Source: Berkiella sp963829835 (GTDB lineage Bacteria > Pseudomonadota > Gammaproteobacteria > Berkiellales > Berkiellaceae). Taken from it: 64,000 nt of DNA. Of the stretch, positions 44,768-54,212 are shown in pieces. The notes under the pieces are model-generated. The model worked only from the letters and a program-made list of their open reading frames with translations. It was not told the DNA's origin and searched no databases. A program made the position numbers and the translations under genes. The stretch covers positions 2,108,001 to 2,172,000 of the forward strand of contig CAWHKC010000004.1 of assembly GCA_963829835.1 (NCBI GenBank). The letters are read 5' to 3'. How positions within the stretch are numbered: position 1 is the stretch's first letter; each line of letters opens with the position of its first letter.

Positions 44768-45854
44768 CCAACAACAACCACCCAAAAAGGTAATGATTAT
44801 GGCTGGGGGAACAGGTGGGCACGTGATGCCTGCGCTGGCTGTTGCGCGCTACTTACAAGAAAAAGGATTTGATATCCACTGGCTTGGAACGCGTCATGGC
44901 TTTGAAGCGCATTTTGTTGCACAAGCTGGATTTCCTATCTCTTTTATCGATATCCAAGGATTACGCCGCACCACATGGGCCTCATGGTTGATGGCGCCGA
45001 TACGCATTGCACGTGCGCTTTTCCAATCTTGTAGAATATTACTCAAAGAAAAACCCAATGTGGTCTTGAGCATGGGTGGCTATGCTGCAGGTCCAGGTGC
45101 TATTGCTGCTTGGTTGTTGCGTCGACCACTGGTATTGCATGAACAAAATGCCATTGCTGGTTGGACTAATCGCATCTTATCTAAATTTTCCAAAAAAGTG
45201 ATGGTGGCTTTTCCGGATGTGTTCAAAGAGTTAACACAAAAAGTTTTCTTTACAGGGAATCCGGTGCGTAGTGAAATTTTAGCAGTCGATAAAGAAAAGA
45301 ATAGAGGTGAGGGTAAGATTAACCTACTCATCCTAGGCGGCAGTCAAGGCGCAACAAAACTCAATGAAGTAGTACCACAAGCTTTAGCATTACTCCCTGC
45401 TGATAAAAGACCGCATGTGTTGCATCAAACAGGTAAAAATAATCTGGATACCACCAAAGCACATTATGCCACACAAGGTGTTACTGCTGAGATAACCCCT
45501 TTTATTGAAGATATGGCAAAAGCCTATGCTTGGGCAGATGTGGTCATTTGTCGAAGTGGTGCATTAACTGTTGCAGAATTAGCTGCGGTTGGCGTTACCA
45601 GCATTCTTATTCCTTTCCCTTATGCGGTCGATGATCATCAAACGGCAAATGCAAAATATTTAAGCTCCCAAGGGGGAGCATTTTTTTTAGCGCAATCGGC
45701 ATTAACGGCTAACGGACTTAATGCTTTATTACTTGACTTGATTGATAATCCAGAAAAGCGTCTTGCTGTTGCTATGGCGGCTAAGAAATTAGCAAAGCCT
45801 TCTGCAACAATCGAGGTTGCAGAACATTGTTTAGAGGTTAGTAGTGATTCATAA
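44709..45854 (+). CDS. murG: Undecaprenyl-diphospho-MurNAc-pentapeptide GlcNAc transferase
   Basis: Up to 381 residues; makes lipid II. Motifs: IMAGGTGGHVMPALAVA (G-loop 1), SMGGYAAGPGAIAAWL, LHEQNAIAGWTNRIL, LILGGSQGATKLNEVV and VICRSGALTVAELAAVG. The start at 44709 gives a 28-residue extension and overlaps ftsW by 59 bases; starts at 44793 or 44799 (after AAAAAGG) are alternatives. Peripheral inner-membrane enzyme. Confidence 0.95.
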   Translation: MKIGELEAGRSPLLQERKTSQQQPPKKVMIMAGGTGGHVMPALAVARYLQEKGFDIHWLGTRHGFEAHFVAQAGFPISFIDIQGLRRTTWASWLMAPIRIARALFQSCRILLKEKPNVVLSMGGYAAGPGAIAAWLLRRPLVLHEQNAIAGWTNRILSKFSKKVMVAFPDVFKELTQKVFFTGNPVRSEILAVDKEKNRGEGKINLLILGGSQGATKLNEVVPQALALLPADKRPHVLHQTGKNNLDTTKAHYATQGVTAEITPFIEDMAKAYAWADVVICRSGALTVAELAAVGVTSILIPFPYAVDDHQTANAKYLSSQGGAFFLAQSALTANGLNALLLDLIDNPEKRLAVAMAAKKLAKPSATIEVAEHCLEVSSDS

Positions 45855-47295
45855 AAATACTCATTTCACAGTACCTGAAATGCGACGCATTAAAACCATT
45901 CATTTTGTTGGGATTGGCGGTGTGGGGATGGGAGGCATTGCTGAAGTGCTTCTGACCCAAGGTTACCGGATTACAGGTTCCGATCCTGCCAGTAATGCGT
46001 TGACGGCGCGTTTGAAAAGTTTAGGCGCGCATATCACCCATCAACATTGTGCAGATAATGTGATTGGTGCCGATGTCGTTGTTGTATCAACAGCAGTACA
46101 AGCTGACAATATTGAAATAATGACGGCGACAGCTGCGCGGATCCCCGTGGTTCAACGGGCTAGCATGCTTGCAGAGTTGATGCGTTTTCGTTATGGCATT
46201 GCCGTGGCAGGAACGCATGGTAAAACAACAACAACAAGCTTAATTGCCAGTCTCTTGGCACAAGATGGCCTTGATCCCACTTTTGTGATTGGCGGCAAGC
46301 TCAATAGTGTTGGCACCAATGCACGATTAGGGGCAAGTCGATATTTAGTGGCTGAAGCTGATGAAAGTGATGCTTCCTTTTTGCATTTGTATCCGATGGT
46401 ATCAGTTGTCACCAACATAGATACCGATCATCTAGGTACTTACGATAATGATTTTGCCAAACTGAAAGATACCTTTGTGCAATTTTTGCATAACTTACCT
46501 TTTTATGGTTTTGCAATGGTTTGCATAGATTGCCCTGTCGTACAATCTATCCTCCCAAGAGTTGCTCGTCCAATTATCACATATGGTTTTCATGAGTTGG
46601 CAGATTATCGTGCAGTGGATTATAAACAAGAAGGCATTAAAACCAGTTTCACGTTATACCGGCCGCACGGGGCTCCCTTAAATGTGAGCTTAAACTTGCC
46701 TGGAAAACATAATGTATTAAATGCATTAGCGGCGATTGCCGTTGCCCTTGAAGAGGGTGTTTCAGATGCCGCGATTGTTCAAGCCTTGGCTGAGTTTGCG
46801 GGAATTGGTAGACGTTTTCATATTCATGGTGAATATTTAGCGCCCCATGGACATGCTTTGGTAATCGAAGATTATGGTCATCATCCAGAAGAGGTGCGAG
46901 TAACAATAGAAGCGGCGCGAGCTGCCTGGCCAGATAGACGACTCGTCATGGCTTTTCAGCCTCATCGTTACACACGTACCAGCATGCTCTTTGAAGATTT
47001 TACCAGGGTACTTTCAGGTGTTGATGTATTATTAATGCTTGAAGTGTACGCAGCAGGCGAAGAGCCTATTGCAGGTGCAGATGGACGAACACTGTGTCGC
47101 TCAATTCGCCAACGTGGTGCAGTTGATCCCATTTTTGTTGAGTCAACTTCTGGTTTGCGTGAAACGTTAGATAATGTGTTACAAGCAGATGATATTTTGT
47201 TATTGCAAGGCGCAGGGAGCATAGGCGCTATCGCGGTGGATTTAGTCGCATCGCAGAATCAACAGACTCAAGCTTTAGGGAAAAAGGCAGTTTAA
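45844..47295 (+). CDS. murC: UDP-MurNAc:L-alanine ligase
   Basis: 483 residues starting at GTG with GAGG eight bases upstream; overlaps murG by 11 bases. Motifs: IHFVGIGGVGMGGIAEVL, VAGTHGKTTTTSLIASLL, AEADESDASFLHL, VIEDYGHHPEEV and AFQPHRYTRT. Adds the first amino acid of the stem peptide. Confidence 0.97.
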   Translation: MIHKNTHFTVPEMRRIKTIHFVGIGGVGMGGIAEVLLTQGYRITGSDPASNALTARLKSLGAHITHQHCADNVIGADVVVVSTAVQADNIEIMTATAARIPVVQRASMLAELMRFRYGIAVAGTHGKTTTTSLIASLLAQDGLDPTFVIGGKLNSVGTNARLGASRYLVAEADESDASFLHLYPMVSVVTNIDTDHLGTYDNDFAKLKDTFVQFLHNLPFYGFAMVCIDCPVVQSILPRVARPIITYGFHELADYRAVDYKQEGIKTSFTLYRPHGAPLNVSLNLPGKHNVLNALAAIAVALEEGVSDAAIVQALAEFAGIGRRFHIHGEYLAPHGHALVIEDYGHHPEEVRVTIEAARAAWPDRRLVMAFQPHRYTRTSMLFEDFTRVLSGVDVLLMLEVYAAGEEPIAGADGRTLCRSIRQRGAVDPIFVESTSGLRETLDNVLQADDILLLQGAGSIGAIAVDLVASQNQQTQALGKKAV

Positions 47296-47299
47296 TTAT

Positions 47300-48229
47300 A
47301 TGTTGCAAGAAAATCGTCAGGACGATAGCGCCAGGGGCTTACCTTCCTTTGAAGGGGAGTCGCTCGCCTATCCATTAGCGTCTTTGACGAGTTGGCATAT
47401 TGGGGGGAATGCACAGCGATTCTATATGCCTCCCGATATCGAAAAATTATCGGAATATCTCAAGTTTTTACCATTGGACATGCCCATCATGTGGCTTGGA
47501 TTGGGGAGTAATGTCCTTATTCGTGATGGGGGTATTCCTGGAGCAGTCATTTGCACCAAGAAATGTCAGCAAGTTTTCCAACATGAGGATGGAACCTTTG
47601 TTGCCCAAGCAGGTCTGACATGTGCTAAATTTGCACGCTTTGCTTGTCAGCGTGGTTTTCCAGATGCTGCTTTTTTTGCTGGGATCCCAGGGACAATTGG
47701 TGGCGCATTAGCCATGAATGCGGGTGCTTTTGGGGGAGAGACTTGGGAGTGGGTAGAAAGTGTCACGGTTATTAATCGCCAAGGACAAAACATTCAACGG
47801 CAACGCGATGAGTACGATATTGCTTATCGACATGTTCTGGGAAAACAAAGCGATCAAGCCAAAGAAGCCTTTACCAGCGGTGTTTTTCGCTTTCCAAAGC
47901 GCAGCGGGGATGGCGCGAAAAATATTCGCGAATTGTTACGCAAAAGAGCGCAAACTCAACCAATTGGCACATTAAATTGTGGATCAGTTTATCGTAATCC
48001 AGCTGGCGATTTTGCAGCTAGACTGATAGAAGAATGTAATTTAAAGGGATATAGGGTGGGTGATGCAGTGGTATCACCTAAACATGCAAATTTTATTATT
48101 AACTGTGGCGCCGCGAGTGCACAGGATGTGGAGACCTTGATGACAACCATTGAGACGACGGTATGGGAACGATTTGAAATAAAGCTGCAAGCAGAAGTTA
48201 AAATTATTGGTCAAAGGGGGAGCTGCTAG
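47300..48229 (+). CDS. murB: UDP-N-acetylenolpyruvoylglucosamine reductase
   Basis: 309 residues, FAD enzyme that completes UDP-MurNAc. Motifs: TSWHIGGNAQRF, WLGLGSNVLIRDGG, FFAGIPGTIGGALAMNAGAF and the substrate-binding NCGSVYRNPAGDFAARLIE with the catalytic Ser. An N-terminal 25-residue extension precedes the conserved start region. Four bases after murC; its stop overlaps the ddl GTG by one base. Confidence 0.95.
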   Translation: MLQENRQDDSARGLPSFEGESLAYPLASLTSWHIGGNAQRFYMPPDIEKLSEYLKFLPLDMPIMWLGLGSNVLIRDGGIPGAVICTKKCQQVFQHEDGTFVAQAGLTCAKFARFACQRGFPDAAFFAGIPGTIGGALAMNAGAFGGETWEWVESVTVINRQGQNIQRQRDEYDIAYRHVLGKQSDQAKEAFTSGVFRFPKRSGDGAKNIRELLRKRAQTQPIGTLNCGSVYRNPAGDFAARLIEECNLKGYRVGDAVVSPKHANFIINCGAASAQDVETLMTTIETTVWERFEIKLQAEVKIIGQRGSC

Positions 48230-49251
48230 TGGCAAGTCTAATTCATAATTTGGAAGCATTTACAGAGAAGCCATTTGGACGAGCATTACCTGAAGGCAGT
48301 ACAGCAAAGATATTTGGAAAAGTGGCTGTCATATATGGCGGACGTTCTTCAGAAAGGGCGATTTCTTTGCAAAGTGGAGAAAATATATTGAACTCCCTTC
48401 TACAGCAGGGAGTGGATGCGCATGGCGTGGACGTTGATGAGCATTTAGCTAAAAGACTTGTTGATGGCAAATATGATCGGGTCTTTATTGCATTGCATGG
48501 TAAAGAAGGCGAAGACGGGGTCATTCAAGGTCTACTACAAATGTTAGGGATCCCCTATACCGGTAGCGGCGTTGCCGCTTCAGCCTTAGCAATGGATAAA
48601 GCAAGAGCAAAGTTAGTCATGGATGGACTACAGATCGCAACGCCTGTGTTTGGAGTGGCGAAAAATGTGGATTCAGCCAATGAAATTGCTCAAAAGATTG
48701 GTTTCCCTGTTTCAGTGAAGCCGGTTGCAGAAGGTTCAAGTATTGGTGTAACACGGGTTGCCAATGCACAAGGGATAGCACCTGCTTATGTAAAAGCTGC
48801 TCAATATGGCGATGTTATTATTGAAAAATGGATTGATGGAAAAGACTTTTTTGTCAGCATATTAGGTGACACCGTGTTACCTTCTGTAGAAGTTCACACC
48901 CCGGGTGGCTTTTATGACTATCAAGCAAAATACGAGTCTCATGAAACGCAGTACTTATGCCCTGCGCCTCTCTTGGAAGAAAAAGAACGCTCACTGCGTA
49001 CTTTAGCCTATCGTGCTTTTTGTGCGTTAGGATGTACAGGGTGGGGTCGAGTTGATTTGATGCAAGATAGTAATGGTAAATTTTGGGTATTAGAAGTCAA
49101 TACGATCCCAGGCATGACTTCTCATAGTTTGGTACCAATGTCAGCCAAAGCGGCAGGGCTTAGTTTTGATGAGCTCGTCTTGGCGATATTAGAGCAGACG
49201 ATTGAGCAAGAGAACTTTTCAAAAATAGTTGGTGAAGTTGCTCAGGCTTAA
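48229..49251 (+). CDS. ddl: D-alanine--D-alanine ligase
   Basis: 340 residues, GTG start with GGGGGAG upstream. ATP-grasp enzyme making D-Ala-D-Ala for MurF. Motifs: VIYGGRSSERAISLQSGENI, HGKEGEDGVIQGLLQML, GIPYTGSGVAASALAMDK, KPVAEGSSIGV, FWVLEVNTIPGMTSHSLVP. A 28-residue N-terminal extension precedes the family start. Position between murB and ftsQ is canonical (DdlB). Confidence 0.96.
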   Translation: MASLIHNLEAFTEKPFGRALPEGSTAKIFGKVAVIYGGRSSERAISLQSGENILNSLLQQGVDAHGVDVDEHLAKRLVDGKYDRVFIALHGKEGEDGVIQGLLQMLGIPYTGSGVAASALAMDKARAKLVMDGLQIATPVFGVAKNVDSANEIAQKIGFPVSVKPVAEGSSIGVTRVANAQGIAPAYVKAAQYGDVIIEKWIDGKDFFVSILGDTVLPSVEVHTPGGFYDYQAKYESHETQYLCPAPLLEEKERSLRTLAYRAFCALGCTGWGRVDLMQDSNGKFWVLEVNTIPGMTSHSLVPMSAKAAGLSFDELVLAILEQTIEQENFSKIVGEVAQA

Positions 49252-49259
49252 GGCGAAAT

Positions 49260-50027
49260 ATGGGTTTCCCATTATCTGGAAAATATCGTCGTCATCGCGG
49301 GGGAAGTGTTAAAAAAACAAAAACCCCTCGGATGATTTTTAAGCGAATTAGACAAGGACTAAGTTGTGTTTTTGTTTTTTTCGCTGTAGGTTACTCAATT
49401 TTTTGGTGTTTAGATCCCGCGCATTTTCCTATAACCTCTGTGAGATTTATTGGGGATAGGCAGCATCTCTCTCAGGAAGAATTGAGAAATATCATTGTCA
49501 CTGAGATTAATGCGGGTTTTTTTAGATTAAAAGTATCGAAGTTACAACACCACTTGTTATCATTGCCGTGGGTAAAGCAAGTGGATGTGAGGAAAGTATG
49601 GCCTGATCAGCTGGTCGTGCGCTTTGAAGAGCATTCACCGGCCGCTTATTGGGGTGAGAAGGGTATGATAAGTGATTTGGGTACACTTTATTATCCTCCT
49701 GCCGGCAAAGTTAGAGAGTTGAATTTGCCTAAGTTGCAAGGGCCAGAAGGTAAGTCCCATATAGTCTGGCAGCAATTTTTAGTCATGGAAGAAATACTAG
49801 CGCCTTTGAATTTAACGATATCCCAATTAATACTCGCGCCCAGGGGGGCTTGGCAGCTGCGATTATCAAACGGCATAACGGTTGTGCTAGGGACGAATGA
49901 TGTTTTAATGCGATTAAATCGTTTTGTGCATGCTTATGAAAAGCAATTACATTTACGTCAGCAAGAAATGTCCTATGTTGATTTGAGATACACCAGTGGT
50001 ATGGCAATTGGTTGGAGCTCTGGTTAA
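49260..50027 (+). CDS. ftsQ: Cell division protein FtsQ
   Basis: 255 residues. Cytoplasmic basic N-terminus, one membrane helix (about 33-50), POTRA domain beginning FPITSVRFIGDRQHLSQEEL and containing LPWVKQVDVRKVWPDQLVVR, then the FtsQ beta domain ending YVDLRYTSGMAIGW. Scaffold that links FtsL and FtsB to early divisome proteins. Confidence 0.93.
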   Translation: MGFPLSGKYRRHRGGSVKKTKTPRMIFKRIRQGLSCVFVFFAVGYSIFWCLDPAHFPITSVRFIGDRQHLSQEELRNIIVTEINAGFFRLKVSKLQHHLLSLPWVKQVDVRKVWPDQLVVRFEEHSPAAYWGEKGMISDLGTLYYPPAGKVRELNLPKLQGPEGKSHIVWQQFLVMEEILAPLNLTISQLILAPRGAWQLRLSNGITVVLGTNDVLMRLNRFVHAYEKQLHLRQQEMSYVDLRYTSGMAIGWSSG

Positions 50028-50146
50028 ACGTAGGGTTTTTTTGCAAATTAGTTTATGCTTATACTCAAAGCCCTTTGGTTTGTAGAATCAAAGTGGGAGG
50101 GTATATACCCAAGGGTATAAAAGATTGATAGGGAGACAGGTGTTCA

Positions 50147-51382
50147 ATGTCTAAAAAAACCGACAAAAACTTGATTGTAGGCCTAGATATTGGAACTTCT
50201 AAAGTTGTTGCTATTGTCGGCGAGATAACACCCGAGGGTAGTGTAGACGTTATTGGGATAGGTTCGCACCCCTCTATGGGTCTGAAAAAGGGAGTCGTCG
50301 TCAATATTGAGTCGACCGTGCAATCCATTCAACGCGCAATTGAAGAAGCCGAATTGATGGCAGGATGCCAAATCCATTCTGTTTACACTGGCATTGCTGG
50401 AAGTCATATCAGAAGCTTAAATTCTCACGGTATTGTAGCGATAAGAGATCAAGAAGTTACGCAAGCTGATGTCGATCGGGTTATTGAAGCAGCTAAAGCG
50501 GTTGCAATACCTGCTGATCAGAAAATTCTGCATATTTTGCCACAGCAATTCATTATTGATACTCAAGATAGTATTAAAGAACCTGTTGGTATGTCAGGTG
50601 TTAGACTTGAAGCTAAAGTTCATATGGTGACAGGCAGTGTCAGCGCTGCACAGAATATTATTAAATGTGTTCGCCGGTGTGGTTTAGAAGTTGATGACAT
50701 TATTCTTGAGCAATTAGCCTCAAGCTATGCTGTTTTAACCGAAGATGAGAAAGAGCTCGGCGTTTGCCTTATTGATATTGGGGGCGGTACAACGGATATC
50801 GCTGTGTTCACACATGGATCAATCCGCCACACGGCGGTTATTCCTATTGCTGGCGATCAAGTTACCAATGACATAGCAGTTGCTTTAAGAACGCCTACAC
50901 AGAATGCTGAGGCTATAAAGCTTAAATATGCATGTGCTTTAACCAGGTTAGCGGATCCAAATGATATTGTCGAAGTATCGGGCGTATCTGATAGACCTTC
51001 ACGTCGTTTATCAAGAGCCACTTTAGCTGAAGTTATTGAGCCTCGTTATGAAGAGTTATTCAACTTGGTTCATGCGGAATTACAACGTCAGGGCTTAGAA
51101 GAATTGATAGGATCAGGTATTGTAGTCACAGGCGGCAGCGCCAAAATGGAAGGTGTTGTGGAATTAGCAGAAGAGATATTCCAAATGCCAGTAAGACTCG
51201 GTTTGCCAAGATATATTACTGGATTAGTTGATGTCCAGCGCAACCCGATTTACTCTACAGGAATAGGTTTACTACTTTACGGTCGCCAACAGCAACTGGA
51301 AAGACATATTGATACATCAATTAGTCATGGGTTGCCGGGTGTGTTTGGGCGCGTAAAGCGTTGGTTCCAGGGAAATTTTTAG
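50147..51382 (+). CDS. ftsA: Cell division protein FtsA
   Basis: 411 residues, actin-like ATPase that ties FtsZ to the membrane. Motifs: LIVGLDIGTSKVVAIVGEI, GVCLIDIGGGTTDIAVFTHG, GIVVTGGSAKMEGVVELAEE, and a C-terminal amphipathic helix (FGRVKRWFQGNF) for membrane binding. GGGAGACAGG precedes the start. The 119-base gap after ftsQ contains a gggtatataccc palindrome at 50099-50110. Confidence 0.96.
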   Translation: MSKKTDKNLIVGLDIGTSKVVAIVGEITPEGSVDVIGIGSHPSMGLKKGVVVNIESTVQSIQRAIEEAELMAGCQIHSVYTGIAGSHIRSLNSHGIVAIRDQEVTQADVDRVIEAAKAVAIPADQKILHILPQQFIIDTQDSIKEPVGMSGVRLEAKVHMVTGSVSAAQNIIKCVRRCGLEVDDIILEQLASSYAVLTEDEKELGVCLIDIGGGTTDIAVFTHGSIRHTAVIPIAGDQVTNDIAVALRTPTQNAEAIKLKYACALTRLADPNDIVEVSGVSDRPSRRLSRATLAEVIEPRYEELFNLVHAELQRQGLEELIGSGIVVTGGSAKMEGVVELAEEIFQMPVRLGLPRYITGLVDVQRNPIYSTGIGLLLYGRQQQLERHIDTSISHGLPGVFGRVKRWFQGNF

Positions 51383-51471
51383 AGAAGATTTAATATTACC
51401 AAGTATGCTCACTTATTTTTTATTTCGATTTAAGTGGGTTGGGTGCATCGTGCAGTGCCTAAGGAGACAAG

Positions 51472-52632
51472 ATGAGCGAATTGTTTGAACTGATGGATAA
51501 TTATCCTCAAACCGCCGTGATTAAAGTCATTGGTGTAGGCGGCGGCGGCGGTAATGCTATCGAGCATATGGTTGCTGCTGATATTGAAGGGGTAGAATTC
51601 ATATGCGCTAATACAGACGCCCAAGCATTGCGTAATTCTTCTGCGCGTACGGTATTGCAATTAGGTACTGATGTTACAAAAGGTTTAGGCGCTGGTGCCA
51701 ATCCCGATGTTGGCAGACAAGCCGCAATGGAAGATATTGATCGCATTCGTGATGTCTTGCAAGGCGCTGACATGGTTTTCATTACGGCTGGTATGGGCGG
51801 CGGTACAGGTACTGGCGGCGCGCCTGTTGTTGCTGAAATTGCAAAAGAACTTGGCGCTTTGACGGTTGCTGTCGTTACAAGACCATTCCCATTTGAAGGC
51901 CGTAAACGGATGGTGCTTGCTGATGAAGGTATTCGCGAACTAAGCAAACATGTTGACTCATTAATTACCATTCCAAATGAAAAGTTACTGACCGTATTAG
52001 GAAAAGGTGTGACCTTATTGGATGCGTTTCGTGCAGCCAATAATGTTTTATTGGGGGCGGTTCAAGGAATTGCTGAACTTATCACTCGTCCAGGCTTAAT
52101 CAACGTCGACTTTGCGGATGTGCGTACTGTCATGTCTGAAATGGGTCTTGCCATGATGGGGACTGGTACTGCGCGTGGTGAAAATCGTGCACGTGAAGCG
52201 GCTGATGCTGCTATTTCTAGTCCATTATTGGATGATATTGATTTAGCGGGTGCTAAGGGTGTGTTAGTGAACGTCACCGCTGGCATGGATCTCTCCATTT
52301 CTGAATTTGAAGAAGTGGGCGATGCCATTAAGAATTTCACTTCTGATAATGCAACAGTGATTGTTGGAACTGTGATTGATCCGCAAATGACTGATGAACT
52401 ACGTGTCACCTTAGTGGCAACAGGACTCAGCAGTGGTGTGGGTGGTTCTTCATGGGCTGAAGAAAAAGAAAAAGTTGAACCACGTGATAATTTCCGCGTT
52501 CAACGTCAGACCCAAGTAAGAAAGCCAGTTAGCTCTTCTGCTCCTATTACGCAGCGCTCTAAAGAAACTGCGACCACAGAAGAGTTAGATTATCTCGATA
52601 TCCCAGCATTTTTACGTCGACAATCTGACTAA
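51472..52632 (+). CDS. ftsZ: Cell division protein FtsZ
   Basis: 386 residues, tubulin-like GTPase forming the Z-ring. Motifs: GVGGGGGNAIEHM, AGMGGGTGTGGAPVVAEIAK (tubulin signature), TRPGLINVDFADVR, and the C-terminal LDYLDIPAFLRRQSD peptide that binds FtsA and ZipA. AAGGAGAC gives a strong ribosome-binding site. Confidence 0.98.
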   Translation: MSELFELMDNYPQTAVIKVIGVGGGGGNAIEHMVAADIEGVEFICANTDAQALRNSSARTVLQLGTDVTKGLGAGANPDVGRQAAMEDIDRIRDVLQGADMVFITAGMGGGTGTGGAPVVAEIAKELGALTVAVVTRPFPFEGRKRMVLADEGIRELSKHVDSLITIPNEKLLTVLGKGVTLLDAFRAANNVLLGAVQGIAELITRPGLINVDFADVRTVMSEMGLAMMGTGTARGENRAREAADAAISSPLLDDIDLAGAKGVLVNVTAGMDLSISEFEEVGDAIKNFTSDNATVIVGTVIDPQMTDELRVTLVATGLSSGVGGSSWAEEKEKVEPRDNFRVQRQTQVRKPVSSSAPITQRSKETATTEELDYLDIPAFLRRQSD

Positions 52633-52692
52633 TTTGCGATGATATGCTATGATTATTCGCAATAATGTAGTATATAGCCTTCATCTCTCTAT

Positions 52693-52713
52693 GGGCGTGC
52701 CATTGGCGCGCCC
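52693..52713 (+). terminator. Hairpin after ftsZ
   Basis: A 9-bp GC-rich stem (gggcgtgcc / ggcgcgccc, one wobble pair) with an att loop, 60 bases past the ftsZ stop and 60 before lpxC. No T-tract follows, so it may attenuate rather than stop transcription into lpxC. Confidence 0.5.
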
Positions 52714-52773
52714 TTAAGATATGATCTGGTATCCAACTGAAAAACGTTGGCACATTAAAGGAAATCAGGTGGC

Positions 52774-53703
52774 ATGTTAAAGCAAAGAACTTTAAAAAAT
52801 GTAATTCGGGCGACAGGGGTGGGAGTCCATACTGGAGAAAAGGTCTTCTTAACCTTACGTCCGGCACCTGTTAATTCTGGCATTGTCTTCAGACGCGTTG
52901 ATTGCAGTCCCGTTGTTGAAATACCGGCTCGAGCTGAATACGTTGGTGATACCTCATTTTGTACTACCTTGGTAAAAGACGGGGTTCGTATTGGCACTGT
53001 TGAGCATTTGCTTTCTGCTATGGCAGGGCTTGGAATTGATAATGCGATTATCGAAGTAAGCGCACCTGAAGTGCCGATTATGGATGGTAGTGCAGGTCCA
53101 TTTGTTTTTCTCATTCAGTCAGCTGGAATCAAAGAACAGACAGTGACTAAGCGTTTCATTAAAATTAATAAAGCGATTGAAGTTCAAGATGGGGATAAAT
53201 TTGCACGCATTGAACCCTATGATGGCTTCAAAGTCACCTTTACAATTGATTTTGATCATCCCGTTATCCGTAGTGGTGGCCAAGACTCAACATTAGAATT
53301 CACCTCCATGGCTTATATCAAAATGGTTAGCCGTGCTCGCACTTTTGGCTTTTTATCAGATTTCGAATGGTTGCGTGAAAAGAACTTAGCTTCTGGTGCA
53401 AGTCTTGATAATGCCATTGTTTTAGACGAATACCGTGTACTCAATGAAGATGGTTTGCGTTTTGATGATGAGTTTGTCCGCCATAAAATTTTAGATGCCG
53501 TTGGCGATTTATATTTGATGGGCCACCCTGTTATTGGTGCTTTCAATGGCATTAAATCAGGTCATACATTAAATAATAAATTAATTCGTGCTTTGTTAGC
53601 TGATCAAACCGCTTGGGAAATCGTCAGCTTTGAAGATACGAATAAATCCCCCATTACTTATGCTTCCCCTGAATTTTTGCAAGAAGGGTTAGTGCTGGCC
53701 TGA
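52774..53703 (+). CDS. lpxC: UDP-3-O-acyl-N-acetylglucosamine deacetylase
   Basis: 309 residues, zinc enzyme for the first committed step of lipid A synthesis. Starts MLKQRTLKNVIRATGVGVHT. Zinc ligands lie in GTVEHLLSAMAGLGIDNA and in HKILDAVGDLYL; the catalytic FNGIKSGHTLNNKL is present. Shows the organism makes lipopolysaccharide. Closes the dcw cluster; its 3' end overlaps dciA on the other strand by 46 bases. Confidence 0.97.
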   Translation: MLKQRTLKNVIRATGVGVHTGEKVFLTLRPAPVNSGIVFRRVDCSPVVEIPARAEYVGDTSFCTTLVKDGVRIGTVEHLLSAMAGLGIDNAIIEVSAPEVPIMDGSAGPFVFLIQSAGIKEQTVTKRFIKINKAIEVQDGDKFARIEPYDGFKVTFTIDFDHPVIRSGGQDSTLEFTSMAYIKMVSRARTFGFLSDFEWLREKNLASGASLDNAIVLDEYRVLNEDGLRFDDEFVRHKILDAVGDLYLMGHPVIGAFNGIKSGHTLNNKLIRALLADQTAWEIVSFEDTNKSPITYASPEFLQEGLVLA

Positions 53704-54167
53704 TGCCTCACAATTCTCTCTAAACTTTCCACCAACTTTTCCATTCCTGGCTGACTCTTAAGAGAGTCAGCCAGGGCCTGAATCTGTTCAGCATTAGCCT
53801 CAGATAATTGAAGCGGAGGATGGACTTCAGGAACAGCGGATTCAGTTTCTTTTACTTTGTGCCAATCTTTTTGTATTTTCACCTGAATGGAACGAATGCC
53901 TGCCCATTGTGGTATGGCGCGTAACTTGCTAAGTATTAATGGTACGCCATAGCGAAGGCGCGTAGCCCAAGCTGCATTATGGGTAAATAGCGTGAGAACA
54001 CCAGAATCATAGTATCCAACGCGACAATGTGGTATGAGTTCAGTATCCAGAGCTGAAGTGAAGGCAATGTTAAGTTCTTCAATGGCTTGGGCTTGAGAAA
54101 TTATCTTTCCAAGTTGAGTTTCTGATTTATCAAGTAAATTTTGGATACTATTAGAAAGTAACGACAT
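53658..54167 (-). CDS. dciA: DciA (DUF721), replicative helicase loader
   Basis: 169 residues. The conserved DUF721 core includes HCRVGYYDSGVLTLFTHNAA, WATRLRYGVPLILSKLR and IRSIQVKI. DciA loads DnaB in bacteria that lack DnaC. The position between lpxC and secA on the reverse strand is the conserved gammaproteobacterial site. Confidence 0.88.
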   Translation of the reverse strand: MSLLSNSIQNLLDKSETQLGKIISQAQAIEELNIAFTSALDTELIPHCRVGYYDSGVLTLFTHNAAWATRLRYGVPLILSKLRAIPQWAGIRSIQVKIQKDWHKVKETESAVPEVHPPLQLSEANAEQIQALADSLKSQPGMEKLVESLERIVRHQASTNPSCKNSGEA

Positions 54168-54212
54168 AGAAGTCTGTTCTCATTATTAAATGGATTTAAG
54201 AGACCCAACCCT

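Noticed and set aside
50099..50110. gggtatataccc palindrome before ftsA
   Set aside because: Short AT-rich palindrome with no partner site; likely chance.
51507..52040. Long reverse-strand frame inside ftsZ
   Set aside because: Antisense shadow of the conserved ftsZ coding sequence.
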